Shown: positions 51,236 through 61,025 of the stretch, one piece after another
Numbering within the stretch: position 1 is the first letter of the stretch
Layout: every line of letters starts with the position of its first letter
NCBI GenBank assembly: GCA_036504535.1
Contig: DASXUY010000042.1
Location: 339,154-403,153 of the forward strand
Reading direction: 5' to 3'
Length of the DNA stretch: 64,000 bases
Origin: JARLGU01 sp036504535
GTDB lineage: Bacteria; Armatimonadota; Armatimonadia; Armatimonadales; Capsulimonadaceae
The notes under the pieces: model-generated
Seen by the model: only the letters and a program-made list of their open reading frames with translations
Databases searched by the model: none
Told to the model about the DNA's origin: nothing
Program-made: the position numbers and the translations under genes

Positions 51236-51865
51236 CTATTCCTGGAAATAGTCGTCTAGTATATCCATATACGGTTGAAACGCCTGTTTGAACGCCATCC
51301 TTGACCGATGAATTTTCGATTTTACATTTGCCAGCGACAAATCCATGATTTGCCCGATCTCTTCGTACGACATGCCGTCAAAATCGCGCAACGAAATGAG
51401 CATCCGCTGCTCTGGACTGAGCGTCGCAAGTACGACTCCCGCAACGCGCTGCAACTCTTTGGTTTCTGTAATCTTCTCGACGCTCAAATGCGGATCAGGC
51501 AAACAGTCTGCCGTTTCGTCGTCGCCGTCGCTATTGGTGCCGAACGGTTCCTCGAAGCTATTCTTTCGCTTCAAGTCGCGGCAGTGGTTGTAACAAACGT
51601 TGCGCGCGATCGTATAGATCCAGGTACGAAACGACGACTCCCCGCGAAATGTTCCCAGCGCCTTCAGAACCTTGACGAACACCTCTTGCGTAATATCGTA
51701 CGCATCCTCATTGCCGACCATCCGGTGAACCAGCGCAAAAATTGGTCCCTGATATTTCTTATAGAGCGCTTCAAATGCAGTTCGATCACCCGTCGCTCGA
51801 TACTTGCGGACGAGAACTGCGTCGGTATCAACGCTGCCAGCTTGTTCACGGACGAATTGACTCAT
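51236..51865 (-). CDS. ECF (RpoE-type) RNA polymerase sigma factor
   Basis: A 209-residue sigma-70 family protein. Region 2 is AYDITQEVFVKVLKALGTFRGESSFRTWIYTIARN; region 4 is LSPEQRMLISLRDFDGMSYEEIGQIMDLSLANVKSKIHRSR. Directly upstream (61 bases) of the zinc-finger anti-sigma, which is its likely partner. NfeD and the ABC permease follow on the same strand and may be targets or passengers. Start at the ATG at 51865; a GTG at 51877 is possible. Confidence 0.93.
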   Translation of the reverse strand: MSQFVREQAGSVDTDAVLVRKYRATGDRTAFEALYKKYQGPIFALVHRMVGNEDAYDITQEVFVKVLKALGTFRGESSFRTWIYTIARNVCYNHCRDLKRKNSFEEPFGTNSDGDDETADCLPDPHLSVEKITETKELQRVAGVVLATLSPEQRMLISLRDFDGMSYEEIGQIMDLSLANVKSKIHRSRMAFKQAFQPYMDILDDYFQE

Positions 51866-52068
51866 GGGGGTAGACACGCGTGCACACAGAATGTTGCGAT
51901 GCCGGGAAAGTTATTTTTTGATTATACCGCCCCCTATGAAATCGGGAAGGCGCCGTACACGGATTGCAAGGAACGGATAATCAAGAATCGGGGTAATCGT
52001 GGTGATTTGGTGGGAAGAACCGTCGTTAGCGCAGCACACGCTTCGAGCATGGTGCCAACGACAGTATC

Positions 52069-54408
52069 CTATGCAGCGAGCTTTAACGCTTCGCCGTAGC
52101 CATCTGAGGCGGCCAGGGTCGCGATCATTTCGGCGATAACCGGCTTGCTGAAGAGATAGCCTTGGCCGTAGTCGCAGCCCAGCATGACGAGATGATCCAG
52201 CTGGTCGGTGGTTTCGATGCCTTCGCAGGTGACGTGCAAGTTCAAGGATTTGGCCAGTGAGACAATGGTGCGCACAATGGCGGCGTCGTCGGCGGAACCG
52301 AGCATTTTGATCACGAACGAACGGTCAATTTTGAGCGTGTCGACAGGGAGTAGGCTCAGATACGCCATGGACGAGTATCCGGTGCCGAAATCGTCAACCG
52401 CGATGCGCAGTCCCAAATCGCGAAGCTGGCGCAGTTTCGTGATCGTCCGGTCGGCATCTGCCATCATAGCCGTCTCGGTGATTTCAAGCTTCAGGTATTC
52501 GGGAGCAAGGCCTGTTCGCTCAAGGATGTGCGCAATGTCTGAGACGAGGTCATGCTCAACCACCTGTCTCGCGGATAGGTTGACGCTTACCCTGATCGGC
52601 GGCGAATTGATGATAGAGTTATGCCACGCAACAGTTTGCCGGCACGCCTCCTCCAATATCCATCGCCCGAGGGGCACGATCATACCCGTCTCCTCGGCGA
52701 TTGGGATAAACTTAAGCGGGGGGATGAGGCCGCGCATCGGATGGTTCCAGCGTACCAGTGCTTCCACCTCGTGCATTTGACCGTCAGGCAGAGTGATGAT
52801 GGGCTGATAGTGCAGCGTAAACTCGTGGTTCTCGATAGCGCGACGCATGTTGGACTCAATATCCATGCGCTCCACGGCTCGAGCGTTCATGCTGATGTCA
52901 AATATCGCCGTTTGCGCTTTGCCACTCGTTTTAGCTTGATAAGTCGCCGTGTCGGCGTCGCGCAGCAGGTCGTCGGGTGTGCTTTCGCCCCGCGACGAGA
53001 CTGCGATACCGATACTTGCCGTGGTAAATATCTCCTGCCCGTTGATATCGATAGGCGTATGCAGGACGGCGACAACGCGTTCCGCAAATCCCATGATGAT
53101 GGTGTCATTCGTATCTTCCATCAGGATGGTGAACTCGTCGCCCCCTAGTCGCGCCACAATATCGCCGGGACGGGCGCAGGCAAGCAGCCTGTTCGCGATG
53201 GTCATAAGCAGCATATCGCCAGCGGTATGACCGAGTCCCTCATTGATGACCTTGAAGTTATCGAGGTCGAGGTAGATGATGCATAGGTCCGATGAGTTCC
53301 GCTTCCCGCGAAAGAGCGCCTGCTGAAGCCGGTCGACAAAGAGCGTTCTATTGGGTAGCTTGGTGAGCGGATCGTGGAACGATTGGAAGGTGAGCTGGTC
53401 GAGCAGCTGTTTGCGCTCGGTTATGTTGCGGCAGGTGAGCACGACTCCCTCGATACCAGGCTCATCGAGAAGATTCGTGACGATCAGTTCGGTAGGCGCC
53501 CAGGTGCCGTTGGCGTATTTAACTCGCATTTCGATCGGGTCAGCGATGGCGTCTCGCGCAGGCGGCGTAGAAATCAGGTCTCCAAGTCGGCTCTCTTCGG
53601 AGCCTGAGAGCAGCGAGTATATGGACATCCCCTCTATGGCGTCGGCGTCGTAGCCCCAAATCGTAGTCACGGGAGAGCTGGCGTACGTGATGAACGCTCC
53701 CTCATCGACAATCAGAATGACGTCCACAGAGTTGCGAATGAGGGCGGAAAATCGTTGTTCATTGCGGGCAAGAGCATCCTGCATCGTTTTCAGACTGCCA
53801 ATTGTGCCTTGTGCCGAATCGATTCGAAGATACAGAATGCGCATTGCGAACGCGCAAAGCACGATTATGAGGACGGTGATCGCGTAGCTTCCGGCAAGTT
53901 CAAGCGATATTTCGTGACCTAATTGCCGGTTCATGCCGTCGATTGCGGCCTCCGCGGCGTTGTAGGCGGTAGCAATTTTCGTCTCGGACGCCTGATCGTA
54001 GCGCGACCTTGAGGGTGATGGTAAGCGAGTAAGCTCACCTGATGCTAAAGATTCATAGCTGGATACGAGCAAACTCAGCCTCGCAAGGTCGGGACCCGAC
54101 AGGTGCGTCTTTGCGAGTTCGTCAAGGAGAACTGGGATCGTATCCGATTGCGGGCGCGCTTTGTGACCAGCGGCATCCGCGCGTCCTGCTGCTGCTTGCC
54201 AGTACGCGGCTGACTGAAGCGCGAGGGAAACGTGCAGCCGAGTCAGCAACGATTGCTCATACCGTCGGTCGTGAGCCATACCTTGAACGAGGGTAATGGC
54301 GACGACGCTGGCTGCCACCGCTGTTAACGCTAATGCGACAAATGTGCGGCGAAGGCTTTGGGACCTATGGAAGTCTGTTGTGTTATCGTCGATGATAAGG
54401 CGTTTCAT
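52069..54408 (-). CDS. Membrane PAS-GGDEF-EAL cyclic-di-GMP enzyme
   Basis: A 779-residue protein. Two membrane helices (about 25-48 and 165-190) flank a periplasmic helical sensor. Then come a PAS domain (about 215-335), a GGDEF domain (intact VARLGGDEFTILMED) and an EAL domain (VEALVRW, ETAMMADAD and VDDFGTGYSSMAYLSLL). Both active sites look complete, so it may make and break cyclic-di-GMP, with direction set by the sensor. Alone in its neighbourhood, on the same strand as the ligase-like genes. Confidence 0.93.
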   Translation of the reverse strand: MKRLIIDDNTTDFHRSQSLRRTFVALALTAVAASVVAITLVQGMAHDRRYEQSLLTRLHVSLALQSAAYWQAAAGRADAAGHKARPQSDTIPVLLDELAKTHLSGPDLARLSLLVSSYESLASGELTRLPSPSRSRYDQASETKIATAYNAAEAAIDGMNRQLGHEISLELAGSYAITVLIIVLCAFAMRILYLRIDSAQGTIGSLKTMQDALARNEQRFSALIRNSVDVILIVDEGAFITYASSPVTTIWGYDADAIEGMSIYSLLSGSEESRLGDLISTPPARDAIADPIEMRVKYANGTWAPTELIVTNLLDEPGIEGVVLTCRNITERKQLLDQLTFQSFHDPLTKLPNRTLFVDRLQQALFRGKRNSSDLCIIYLDLDNFKVINEGLGHTAGDMLLMTIANRLLACARPGDIVARLGGDEFTILMEDTNDTIIMGFAERVVAVLHTPIDINGQEIFTTASIGIAVSSRGESTPDDLLRDADTATYQAKTSGKAQTAIFDISMNARAVERMDIESNMRRAIENHEFTLHYQPIITLPDGQMHEVEALVRWNHPMRGLIPPLKFIPIAEETGMIVPLGRWILEEACRQTVAWHNSIINSPPIRVSVNLSARQVVEHDLVSDIAHILERTGLAPEYLKLEITETAMMADADRTITKLRQLRDLGLRIAVDDFGTGYSSMAYLSLLPVDTLKIDRSFVIKMLGSADDAAIVRTIVSLAKSLNLHVTCEGIETTDQLDHLVMLGCDYGQGYLFSKPVIAEMIATLAASDGYGEALKLAA

Positions 54409-54607
54409 TGGTAGTGCACGTACGAGCCAACGGCGAAAGTGGAGCTGTGCGCCACTTCATACCGTATACCGCGCTACTGTAATGCGTTCGTCCGGTCAAT
54501 GTCGGCACTATACACATTTTTGTGCTAGTTCGCTATTGTATATATCGGCGATTTTGGCGGGGATTATTATGGGTCGAATGACCTATCAATAATAATCCCA
54601 GTTTCTA

Positions 54608-54913
54608 TTATTTGGAGAAGAGGCGGCCAATCTTAACGGGGACCGAATCAACTTCGGAAAGCAGGTCAAACGACACGAGGGCAGGCGAAGGCGGACGGGG
54701 GGAAGCGATGGATGACGAGGCAGGGAGGCCCGGCCGCATCTGTTCGCTCATCGGGATGGTGGGACTGGCAAGGGCAATTTGAGTAGCAGGGGCAGCGAGT
54801 TCCTCCAGGGACGGCATGACGTCGTCGGTGCGGCGCTGGGCAACACACTTGCGACGCATGGTGGCGCCGTCCTTGGTCCGTGCCACCGATTGTGCCATTA
54901 CTTTGCGAGCCAT
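54608..54913 (-). CDS. Doubtful small protein
   Basis: A 101-codon frame (MARKVMAQSVARTKDGATMRR..) with a basic N-terminus and Pro/Ser/Ala-rich rest. No Shine-Dalgarno, no recognisable family. The rest of 54409-55108 holds nothing else I can support. Confidence 0.25.
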   Translation of the reverse strand: MARKVMAQSVARTKDGATMRRKCVAQRRTDDVMPSLEELAAPATQIALASPTIPMSEQMRPGLPASSSIASPRPPSPALVSFDLLSEVDSVPVKIGRLFSK

Positions 54914-55108
54914 GAGAGTGTCTACCGCGACGCTGGCTTCCGAGTCGGTACTTAACAGAGTGGTATGGTCGTTCGCTCAGGACGTACTATCAATAGGGGG
55001 TCCCGCAACTTAACGCGGAACGCCAAACTTTACTGACGCATACGCATCATCTGCAAACAACGTCCCGATAAGCGAGCTTTCACTCTATGATACCAGACTG
55101 CCTATCGT

Positions 55109-56590
55109 TCAGTATCGCGGTTCGAACTCAGGTAGCTCGTTTACGCTCGGGGATCTTGATGTCCCGTGGAGAAGGCCAACAACCAGCCCCAGCGGTATTG
55201 CGACAGCTTCGTGCCAAAGGGTGTAATCTGTCTGGCAGGCGACGATCCATCCCAATATCGACGCTGCAAACACAATCGGGGCACGCAAGCCTTCAATCGC
55301 CCTTGGGGACAGTTGACCGCTGACCAATAGACTCGACACTCGCCGATTGATGACAACGATAACTTTGACCACCCAGAACGTCAGCGCTGCGATTACGAGC
55401 ACGCCAGGAATACCCGTATCTGCCGCCATCTGGAGGAAGAGTTGGTGGCAGTGGAAGCCGGGACAGGGGACCGAGAGGGCTATTGATGCTGGCTGGAGCC
55501 GTCCCAATCCGGCCCCGAACGGGAAGCTCGATGTAGCTACGACATATCCTGCATGCCACAACTCCCTGTGCTCAACGGTTGAGAGATCGCGGCTTGCAGC
55601 TTGCGCGACTGTCATAGCGCCTATTGACGCGATGACGAGCGCAAAGCCAATCAGAGTGGCGACGAGCACACCCTTCGTCCGTGTTGCCGCCACCTGCCGG
55701 TTCTCGGATGAAGCGAGATACCGGAATGACACAACCACGGCACTTGACACGAATAAGCCGATAAAGCTGCCGCGGCACTCCGTTAAGATGAGAATGCCGA
55801 CGAGGCAAGACGCTGCGGCGCATCGTACGATTCGATCAGCAATACGGTTGTTCAGGATGGGGAAGGAAAGGAGCGGTAGCACAATGAGGACATACGACGC
55901 CAAAAGGTTGGCGTTCGTAAAGCTACCCAGCATTCGTCCAATACCCTGGCCAGCGCTAAGGAACTGGTACAGCTGGTTTCCCGACACTGCGATAGGGATG
56001 AAAGATGTCGCGACGAGGGAGCCGACGATTGCAGCGTGCGCCGACCGCCTCTGGCGCGGCGTTCCCGCTGACGCAGCGCTCGACGCAGCGAGGAACGCCG
56101 CCACGGCAGCCACCTGCACGAGAAACAGAATCGGCGCGTCTATTAGCCTCAGTAGTTCAGGGTGCTGTAGTACGGGAACGTTGCGCTCGGAACTGATTTC
56201 CGTGGTCGCAAGGGCAAGCGTCCAGGGGAGAATCCACGTCGCAGCAAGGGCAAGTGCGTGCTTGACGGGCGCTGTCGTCCAGGTTCTCCTGGCAATCGCA
56301 CCATACACGAGCGCGAATCCGACAAGCGCCACAAGCGCGCAGTCGCGATAGCACGTTTCCCAAAGTCCCAGCACGCGAATCCACAGAATGCAGATCAAGA
56401 CGAGCAACGACAGCACCAACACAGCCATGCTAACGGCATCATGTTCAGCAAGCAGCGTGGAGAGCCATCCGCGCTGACCGTCGATAGCGACGGGCGGGCT
56501 ATCAAGCGCACGGGGCCGCAGCCGGGGCCAACCCAGTGCGTAATTTCGACGACTTACGTGGACGAACCTATCTGCTACTGGCTCATTCAA
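55109..56590 (-). CDS. O-antigen-ligase-like (Wzy_C) membrane protein, paralogue 1
   Basis: A 493-residue polytopic protein with about 10-12 membrane helices. The Wzy_C-type signature is FHCHQLFLQMAADTGIPGV. Starting codon is a TTG at 56590 with AGGAGG 7 bases upstream, instead of the ATG at 56638. It is clearly homologous to the next gene: LWETCYRDCALVA versus AWDSIYRDSALLA, and CQTDYTLWHEAVAIPLG versus CQTDYTLWHQAVAIPLG. Such proteins polymerise or ligate surface polysaccharide; no glycosyltransferases are next to it. About 226 bases separate the two paralogues. Confidence 0.85.
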   Translation of the reverse strand: MNEPVADRFVHVSRRNYALGWPRLRPRALDSPPVAIDGQRGWLSTLLAEHDAVSMAVLVLSLLVLICILWIRVLGLWETCYRDCALVALVGFALVYGAIARRTWTTAPVKHALALAATWILPWTLALATTEISSERNVPVLQHPELLRLIDAPILFLVQVAAVAAFLAASSAASAGTPRQRRSAHAAIVGSLVATSFIPIAVSGNQLYQFLSAGQGIGRMLGSFTNANLLASYVLIVLPLLSFPILNNRIADRIVRCAAASCLVGILILTECRGSFIGLFVSSAVVVSFRYLASSENRQVAATRTKGVLVATLIGFALVIASIGAMTVAQAASRDLSTVEHRELWHAGYVVATSSFPFGAGLGRLQPASIALSVPCPGFHCHQLFLQMAADTGIPGVLVIAALTFWVVKVIVVINRRVSSLLVSGQLSPRAIEGLRAPIVFAASILGWIVACQTDYTLWHEAVAIPLGLVVGLLHGTSRSPSVNELPEFEPRY

Positions 56591-56816
56591 CGGAGCACCT
56601 CCTCGTGGCCGAGATGCAAACGCCGCATAATGTCTCACGTACCCAATAGACGGTCGCGCGTGTTGGTGTCTTACTCGTTACTTGCTGTGTCTAAAACGAG
56701 TCCTCTGTAATGTGGACAAGAGTGTCCGTATTGTACCCTGATAATGCTACCGGGCGCATCTGTTCGAATAGGGCCGCATTCGTGCAGAATTATCACCGAT
56801 CAATTTACCAATGATA

Positions 56817-58208
56817 TCACGAATCATTTAGTCTTGGTTGACCATTTTCGGTTGTTTTGCCTACTGTTTGCCCCAACCCGTGGAGGAGGCCGATGATGAT
56901 ACCCAAAGGAATAGCCACTGCCTGATGCCATAGGGTGTAGTCTGTCTGGCACGAGACAATCCACGCCAAGGCCGATGCGGCAAGAACCAACCGCGCCTCG
57001 TGGAGTGATCGCTGCTTGCCGTGTGGCTCCGTGGACAGGCGTCTAAACTCGGAATGGATAACTCTCAGTACCCAAAGTGTAATGTAAACAATGGCGCAGA
57101 CGCCAAGCAGCCCCAACTCGTCGGCAAATTGCAGGAACAGCTGATGCGCGTGAATGCCCGGCGCCTCGAGACCGAGTTTTTGTGTCGCCATGAGATAGGT
57201 GTCAAGTCCACCGCCAAGAGGGAAGTACGCTGCGGCGACTTTGAGACCACTGCGCCATATCATTCCGTGCTGAATGTTCGACAGCGACCGCGACGCCCCG
57301 TCGGCGGCGGTCAGCGCTACACCGGCCCCTACGGTCAACAAAGCCCCTCCGGCGACGAAAGCGATGGCAAGCGGTCGTCGGCGTGCAAACTCTGCCGCAT
57401 TTCGTGCTCGTCGCAAGAAGCCATAGATCATCACGACTGCGACTCCGACGAATGCGCCCACGTAGCCTGCACGACTCGCAGCGAAGATTAGGATAATTGC
57501 GATAATTGTCCCGGTCACGAGGCGGGTAGCGCGGTCGGTTTGCCGGTCTGCAACCAGAGGGATCCAGGCAAGCGGCAGAACTGTAACCAGATATGCCGCG
57601 AAGAGATTGGCGTTACTGTGTGTGCCCGAAACCCGCTCGTACAATCCACGAGTCATCAGCCAGCTAAACAACTGCACGAAAGCCGCGAAGAGCGGGATTG
57701 CGGCTGTGACAAGCAACGCTGCGACTGCTCCGCGCACACCTACGGGCTGTCCCGACGAGTGTCTGCCACGCGCGATCGCGTCCCCGGCAAGGAATGCCGC
57801 CGCGGCCGCCGCTTGAACCACGAAAAGCACGGGCGGGTCGATCAAACCATGCAAAGTGAGCAGACCCACACCCGGTTCGTCGCGCTTCATCCAGGCGAAC
57901 CCACGCATGCATGCGATCACCCAGGGCGATAGCCAGATAGCGACTACTGCGAGTGAGCGTCTAGGCGACATACCGCGACAATAGCGCATCTGGAAGAGAG
58001 CGAAGGTCAGAAGAGAGACGCTTCCCGCCAGCAGCGCGGAATCGCGATAAATGGAATCCCACGCTCGGGTCGTACGGAGCCACAGCACGATGGCGAGAAC
58101 GAGGCTGGTCGAACTGAAACTGAGGATATCGGCAATTATAGCCGCGCGTTGTGTCGCAGTAAGGTCTGATATCCGCGATTTCAACCCTTGAACAACAGGA
58201 CTGAACAT
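56817..58208 (-). CDS. O-antigen-ligase-like (Wzy_C) membrane protein, paralogue 2
   Basis: A 463-residue polytopic membrane protein. Signature IHAHQLFLQFADELGLLGV in the late loop and SCQTDYTLWHQAVAIPLG near the C-terminus. It shares topology and motifs with the preceding paralogue, so both arose by tandem duplication. ATG at 58208 has GGAAG 8 bases upstream; a GTG at 58217 is too close to it. Predicted to act in periplasmic polysaccharide ligation or polymerisation; substrate unknown. Confidence 0.85.
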   Translation of the reverse strand: MFSPVVQGLKSRISDLTATQRAAIIADILSFSSTSLVLAIVLWLRTTRAWDSIYRDSALLAGSVSLLTFALFQMRYCRGMSPRRSLAVVAIWLSPWVIACMRGFAWMKRDEPGVGLLTLHGLIDPPVLFVVQAAAAAAFLAGDAIARGRHSSGQPVGVRGAVAALLVTAAIPLFAAFVQLFSWLMTRGLYERVSGTHSNANLFAAYLVTVLPLAWIPLVADRQTDRATRLVTGTIIAIILIFAASRAGYVGAFVGVAVVMIYGFLRRARNAAEFARRRPLAIAFVAGGALLTVGAGVALTAADGASRSLSNIQHGMIWRSGLKVAAAYFPLGGGLDTYLMATQKLGLEAPGIHAHQLFLQFADELGLLGVCAIVYITLWVLRVIHSEFRRLSTEPHGKQRSLHEARLVLAASALAWIVSCQTDYTLWHQAVAIPLGIIIGLLHGLGQTVGKTTENGQPRLNDS

Positions 58209-58562
58209 GTAAGGCACTTCCGAGCGTAGACCGTAAGTTTCGTTTTTGAAACTTTGAATGCGATCGGCTGCGGTGCCGATCGGAGTGGTCTACAGTCGAG
58301 TGAAATCGACCTGGGGAAAGTGCGGGGAGAATCTAGACCTTTGTGTCGTCTATAGTACCGGAAAAGAACGATTGCTTATCACTTAAGTTTTGTTATTAGC
58401 TATTTTTTTGTCAAAACACGAGATTTATTCGATTATCGCGTTCGAACCAATACTGGCCAAATACCTGCAAATGGTGCCATCAGCGGTCATAAAGAAGCAG
58501 AAAGAGCGCCTTGTGATCGTTGTGATCGCAAGGCGCTTCCTTCGAACGTTGGACGGTGGCGT
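58209..58562. other. Intergenic region between paralogue 2 and IDH
   Basis: AT-rich, includes the terminator of the IDH gene (58506-58536) and probably the promoter of paralogue 2. No gene seen. Confidence 0.5.
58506..58536 (-). terminator. Rho-independent-like terminator of isocitrate dehydrogenase
   Basis: GCGCCTTG / CAAGGCGC stem with inner GATC/GATC pairing. On the minus strand it is followed by a T-rich TCTTTCTGCTTCTTTA; about 25 bases after the stop. Confidence 0.65.
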
Positions 58563-60017
58563 CTACTGCCCCTGGCTGAGGGAGTATCCCGCGACGCCGT
58601 CGAAAGTTAGCAGGCTCTCGAACTTGGTGATGGCGACGCCGGTGTTGCTGACGCGCTGCAGCAGGTCGAGGGCGGCTTGCTGGGTGGTGCCGGCATCCTT
58701 CGCTGTGGTCTGGAAGCGCGCAACCCAACTGTCGACGGTCACGGTGTCTTCGAAGCCGTTCGGCCACACCTTGGTGCCGCGGCTGGAGATCGCGACAAGC
58801 TCGAGGCCTTCGCCCGCAGCGCCCTTGATCTTCTCGGCTAGCTGGGTGGCGTTGATGGTGGCATCCTGGATGAACACGTCGATACCGTCGAGGCGGCGCT
58901 CGCCGACGGGAACGAAGCTGGCGACGGGAACCTTGAAGGCTTCCTTGCGCGTCGTGTCATACTGCGCGGCCTTGAGCTTTTCGGGCACCTGGCCGACATT
59001 GGCGGCGACTGCCTGCGCAAACTCGCGGGTGCCGACCTTCTGCTTGCTGACGCCTTCGGCGAAGATGTCGTAGGTGTGAACACCGTCTTCCAGGGTCTTG
59101 AGCCACGCATTGTGGACGAGCTGAGCGACATCAGGCTGTCCGATGTGTACGAGCATCTGAACAGCGCCGAGGAGGAGGCCCGACGGGTTCGCCAGATTCT
59201 GTCCGGCGCGGCGGGGGGCGGAGCCGTGGATGGCTTCGAACATGGCGTACTTCTCGCCGATATTCGCGGAGCCAGCAAGGCCGACTGAGCCAGCGATCTG
59301 GGCGGCCACGTCGCTGAGGACGTCACCGTAGAGGTTGGGCATCACGACGACGTCGAAATTCTGCGGGGTATCGGCAAGCTTAGCGGCGCCGATGTCGACG
59401 ATCCAGTGGTCGGCTTCGATGTCGGGGTACTCGGGGGCGACTTCATCGAACAGCTTGTGGAAGAGGCCGTCGGTGAGCTTCATGATGTTGTCCTTCACGA
59501 AGCAGGTGACCTTCTTCCGCTTGTAGGCACGAGCATACTCGAACGCGTATCGGACGATCTTCTCGGAACCGGGGCGTGAGATCAGCTTGAGGCACTGGGT
59601 GACCTGGTCGGTGAGGCGATGCTCGATACCGCCGTAGGTGTCTTCCTCGTTCTCGCGGACGATCACGACGTCCATGATCGGGTGCTTGGTGTCAACGTAC
59701 GGGTAGTACGACACGCAGGGCCGGATATTGGCGTAGAGGCCCATCATCTTGCGCGCGGTGACGTTGAGGCTCTTGTAGCCGCCACCCTGAGGCGTTGTGA
59801 TCGGTGCCTTGAGGAACACGTGGGTGCGGCGAAGGGAGTCCCACGCTTCTGGCGCGATACCGGCGGTATTGCCGGAAAGGTAGACCTTTTCACCGATCTC
59901 GATCGTCTCGACATCGATACGGGCGCCGGCTTCCTTCAGGATGTGAAGGGTGGCGTCCATAATTTCAGGACCGATACCGTCGCCATGCGCGACCGTGATT
60001 GGCGTATTTTGAGCCAT
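58563..60017 (-). CDS. icd: Isocitrate dehydrogenase, Thermus-type long form
   Basis: A 484-residue enzyme of the beta-decarboxylating dehydrogenase family. Substrate Arg is in YANIRPCVSYYP, the ENEEDTYGGIEHR motif follows, and the metal Asp residues are in NLYGDVLSDVAAQIAG. It also has FEAIHGSAPRRAGQNLANPSG. The roughly 140-residue C-terminal extension after the core matches the Thermus-type enzyme of similar length. Converts isocitrate to 2-oxoglutarate, the substrate of the glutamate synthase encoded here. NAD versus NADP use is not decided. Confidence 0.92.
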   Translation of the reverse strand: MAQNTPITVAHGDGIGPEIMDATLHILKEAGARIDVETIEIGEKVYLSGNTAGIAPEAWDSLRRTHVFLKAPITTPQGGGYKSLNVTARKMMGLYANIRPCVSYYPYVDTKHPIMDVVIVRENEEDTYGGIEHRLTDQVTQCLKLISRPGSEKIVRYAFEYARAYKRKKVTCFVKDNIMKLTDGLFHKLFDEVAPEYPDIEADHWIVDIGAAKLADTPQNFDVVVMPNLYGDVLSDVAAQIAGSVGLAGSANIGEKYAMFEAIHGSAPRRAGQNLANPSGLLLGAVQMLVHIGQPDVAQLVHNAWLKTLEDGVHTYDIFAEGVSKQKVGTREFAQAVAANVGQVPEKLKAAQYDTTRKEAFKVPVASFVPVGERRLDGIDVFIQDATINATQLAEKIKGAAGEGLELVAISSRGTKVWPNGFEDTVTVDSWVARFQTTAKDAGTTQQAALDLLQRVSNTGVAITKFESLLTFDGVAGYSLSQGQ

Positions 60018-60221
60018 GAAGTTGACCTCGTTGTTGTGAATGGATTAGCAGCCGCGAGCTGCCGAGCAAAATTGAACTACGCCGAAAAGTATACCCCGGC
60101 GCTTGCTAGGAAGTGAACCTACGGGCGGCTTGGTTGTAGGTGAGAACGCGCCTCAATTGGACCGGCGCGGAAACAATACCTCACCTGGCCAGCGGACTGG
60201 CCCAAGCCCGGCCCGTCTGCT

Positions 60222-60340
60222 TAGAAAATATAGAACCTCTCTTCCCCACTTCGTGGGTCCCCCTCTCCCCTGAAGGGAAGACAAAGAGTTTGCGCCTGGC
60301 ATATTTTCATTCATATGGGTGGATCACTTTCATGACGACT
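60222..60340 (+). repeat. TAGAAAATA..CATGACGACT repeat, copy A
   Basis: 119 bases: AGAACCTCTCTTCCCCACTT..CCCCTGAAGGGAAGACAAAG..ATGGGTGGA..CATGACGACT. The same blocks in the same order occur at 62676-62963 with an insertion in the middle. Confidence 0.75.
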
Positions 60341-60435
60341 CCTAAGATAAGGAGAGGGGACTCAGAAGGACGCGACGATGGTACCGAGGTTCTACCGCGT
60401 AATAGCGACGGCTGCCCGCTGCGCTGGGTCTTGGT

Positions 60436-60481
60436 GTTGCAACGCAATATTGCGCAACGTGATTCATTTTTATTGCGCAAC
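60436..60481 (+). repeat. GCGCAACGTGATTC repeat, copy 2
   Basis: GTTGCAACGCAATATT then GCGCAACGTGATTC then ATTTTTATTGCGCAAC. Matches the copy at 31825-31866 on the other strand. In the reverse sense both encode a similar short peptide (LR-K-ESRCA). Confidence 0.6.
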
Positions 60482-60738
60482 ATGTGAATATAGTAGATTG
60501 AATGCCATTGATAGATGAAATCTACGAAAAAATCTTGCAATGGCGATTGCAGTGAGATGCAATGTGCGCAATATTGCAGGGTGAGCAACAGACTGTGGAT
60601 ATTTGGGCCAAATTCAAATGCGAATATCCATGGATATTATTGTTGTCTGAATTACAAAATGAGATTATGACTGTTGTGATGGGTAAGTTGTTAAGGTGCG
60701 ACGGGCGGCACTCTGGCCTTGTTGATAGTCCTAATTCT

Positions 60739-60767
60739 ATTTTATCACGAACATTAGTTCGTGTCAA
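60739..60767 (-). promoter_or_regulatory. Consensus promoter with LexA/DinR-type box in its spacer (site 2)
   Basis: On the minus strand: TTGACA (60767-60762), 17-base spacer, TAAAAT (60744-60739). The spacer holds the perfect palindrome CGAACTAATGTTCG (60748-60761), an exact CGAAC-N4-GTTCG box. It points towards repeat copy 2, 266 bases downstream, with no recognisable gene. Confidence 0.7.
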
Positions 60768-61025
60768 GGGTTGCAGGCGGTGAAATTTCTGGGGGGACAA
60801 TGGCCGTCAACGACCGGTCTGAGACGGCAAGCAGCATGAATGCTGGTGTTGAGGCGCAGGCGCGAGTGCAGCGCTACTGTGCCCTGTCCAATACCAGTTA
60901 GGCGAACGAACAGGCCGGTGTCGTCCGTCCCACAGCACTCCATAGACGCGCTGGGAAGGTGATGCCGACGTTTTGGATGCCCGCGCCCGTGGCGGGACCG
61001 CTGCCAAAACAGCGATCAATGCGGT

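Larger units (their letters stand above)
60018..61025. other. 1-kb gene-poor region
   Basis: Contains repeat copy A (60222-60340), the GCGCAACGTGATTC repeat copy 2, the second LexA-type promoter, and AT-rich sequence. A 51-codon Cys-rich frame at 60515 lacks a ribosome site and is rejected. No supported gene. Confidence 0.5.

Noticed and set aside
60515..60670. 51-codon Cys-rich frame (MKSTKKSCNGDCSEMQC..)
   Set aside because: No Shine-Dalgarno, lies in AT-rich repeat DNA and runs against the strong promoter on the other strand; probably chance.
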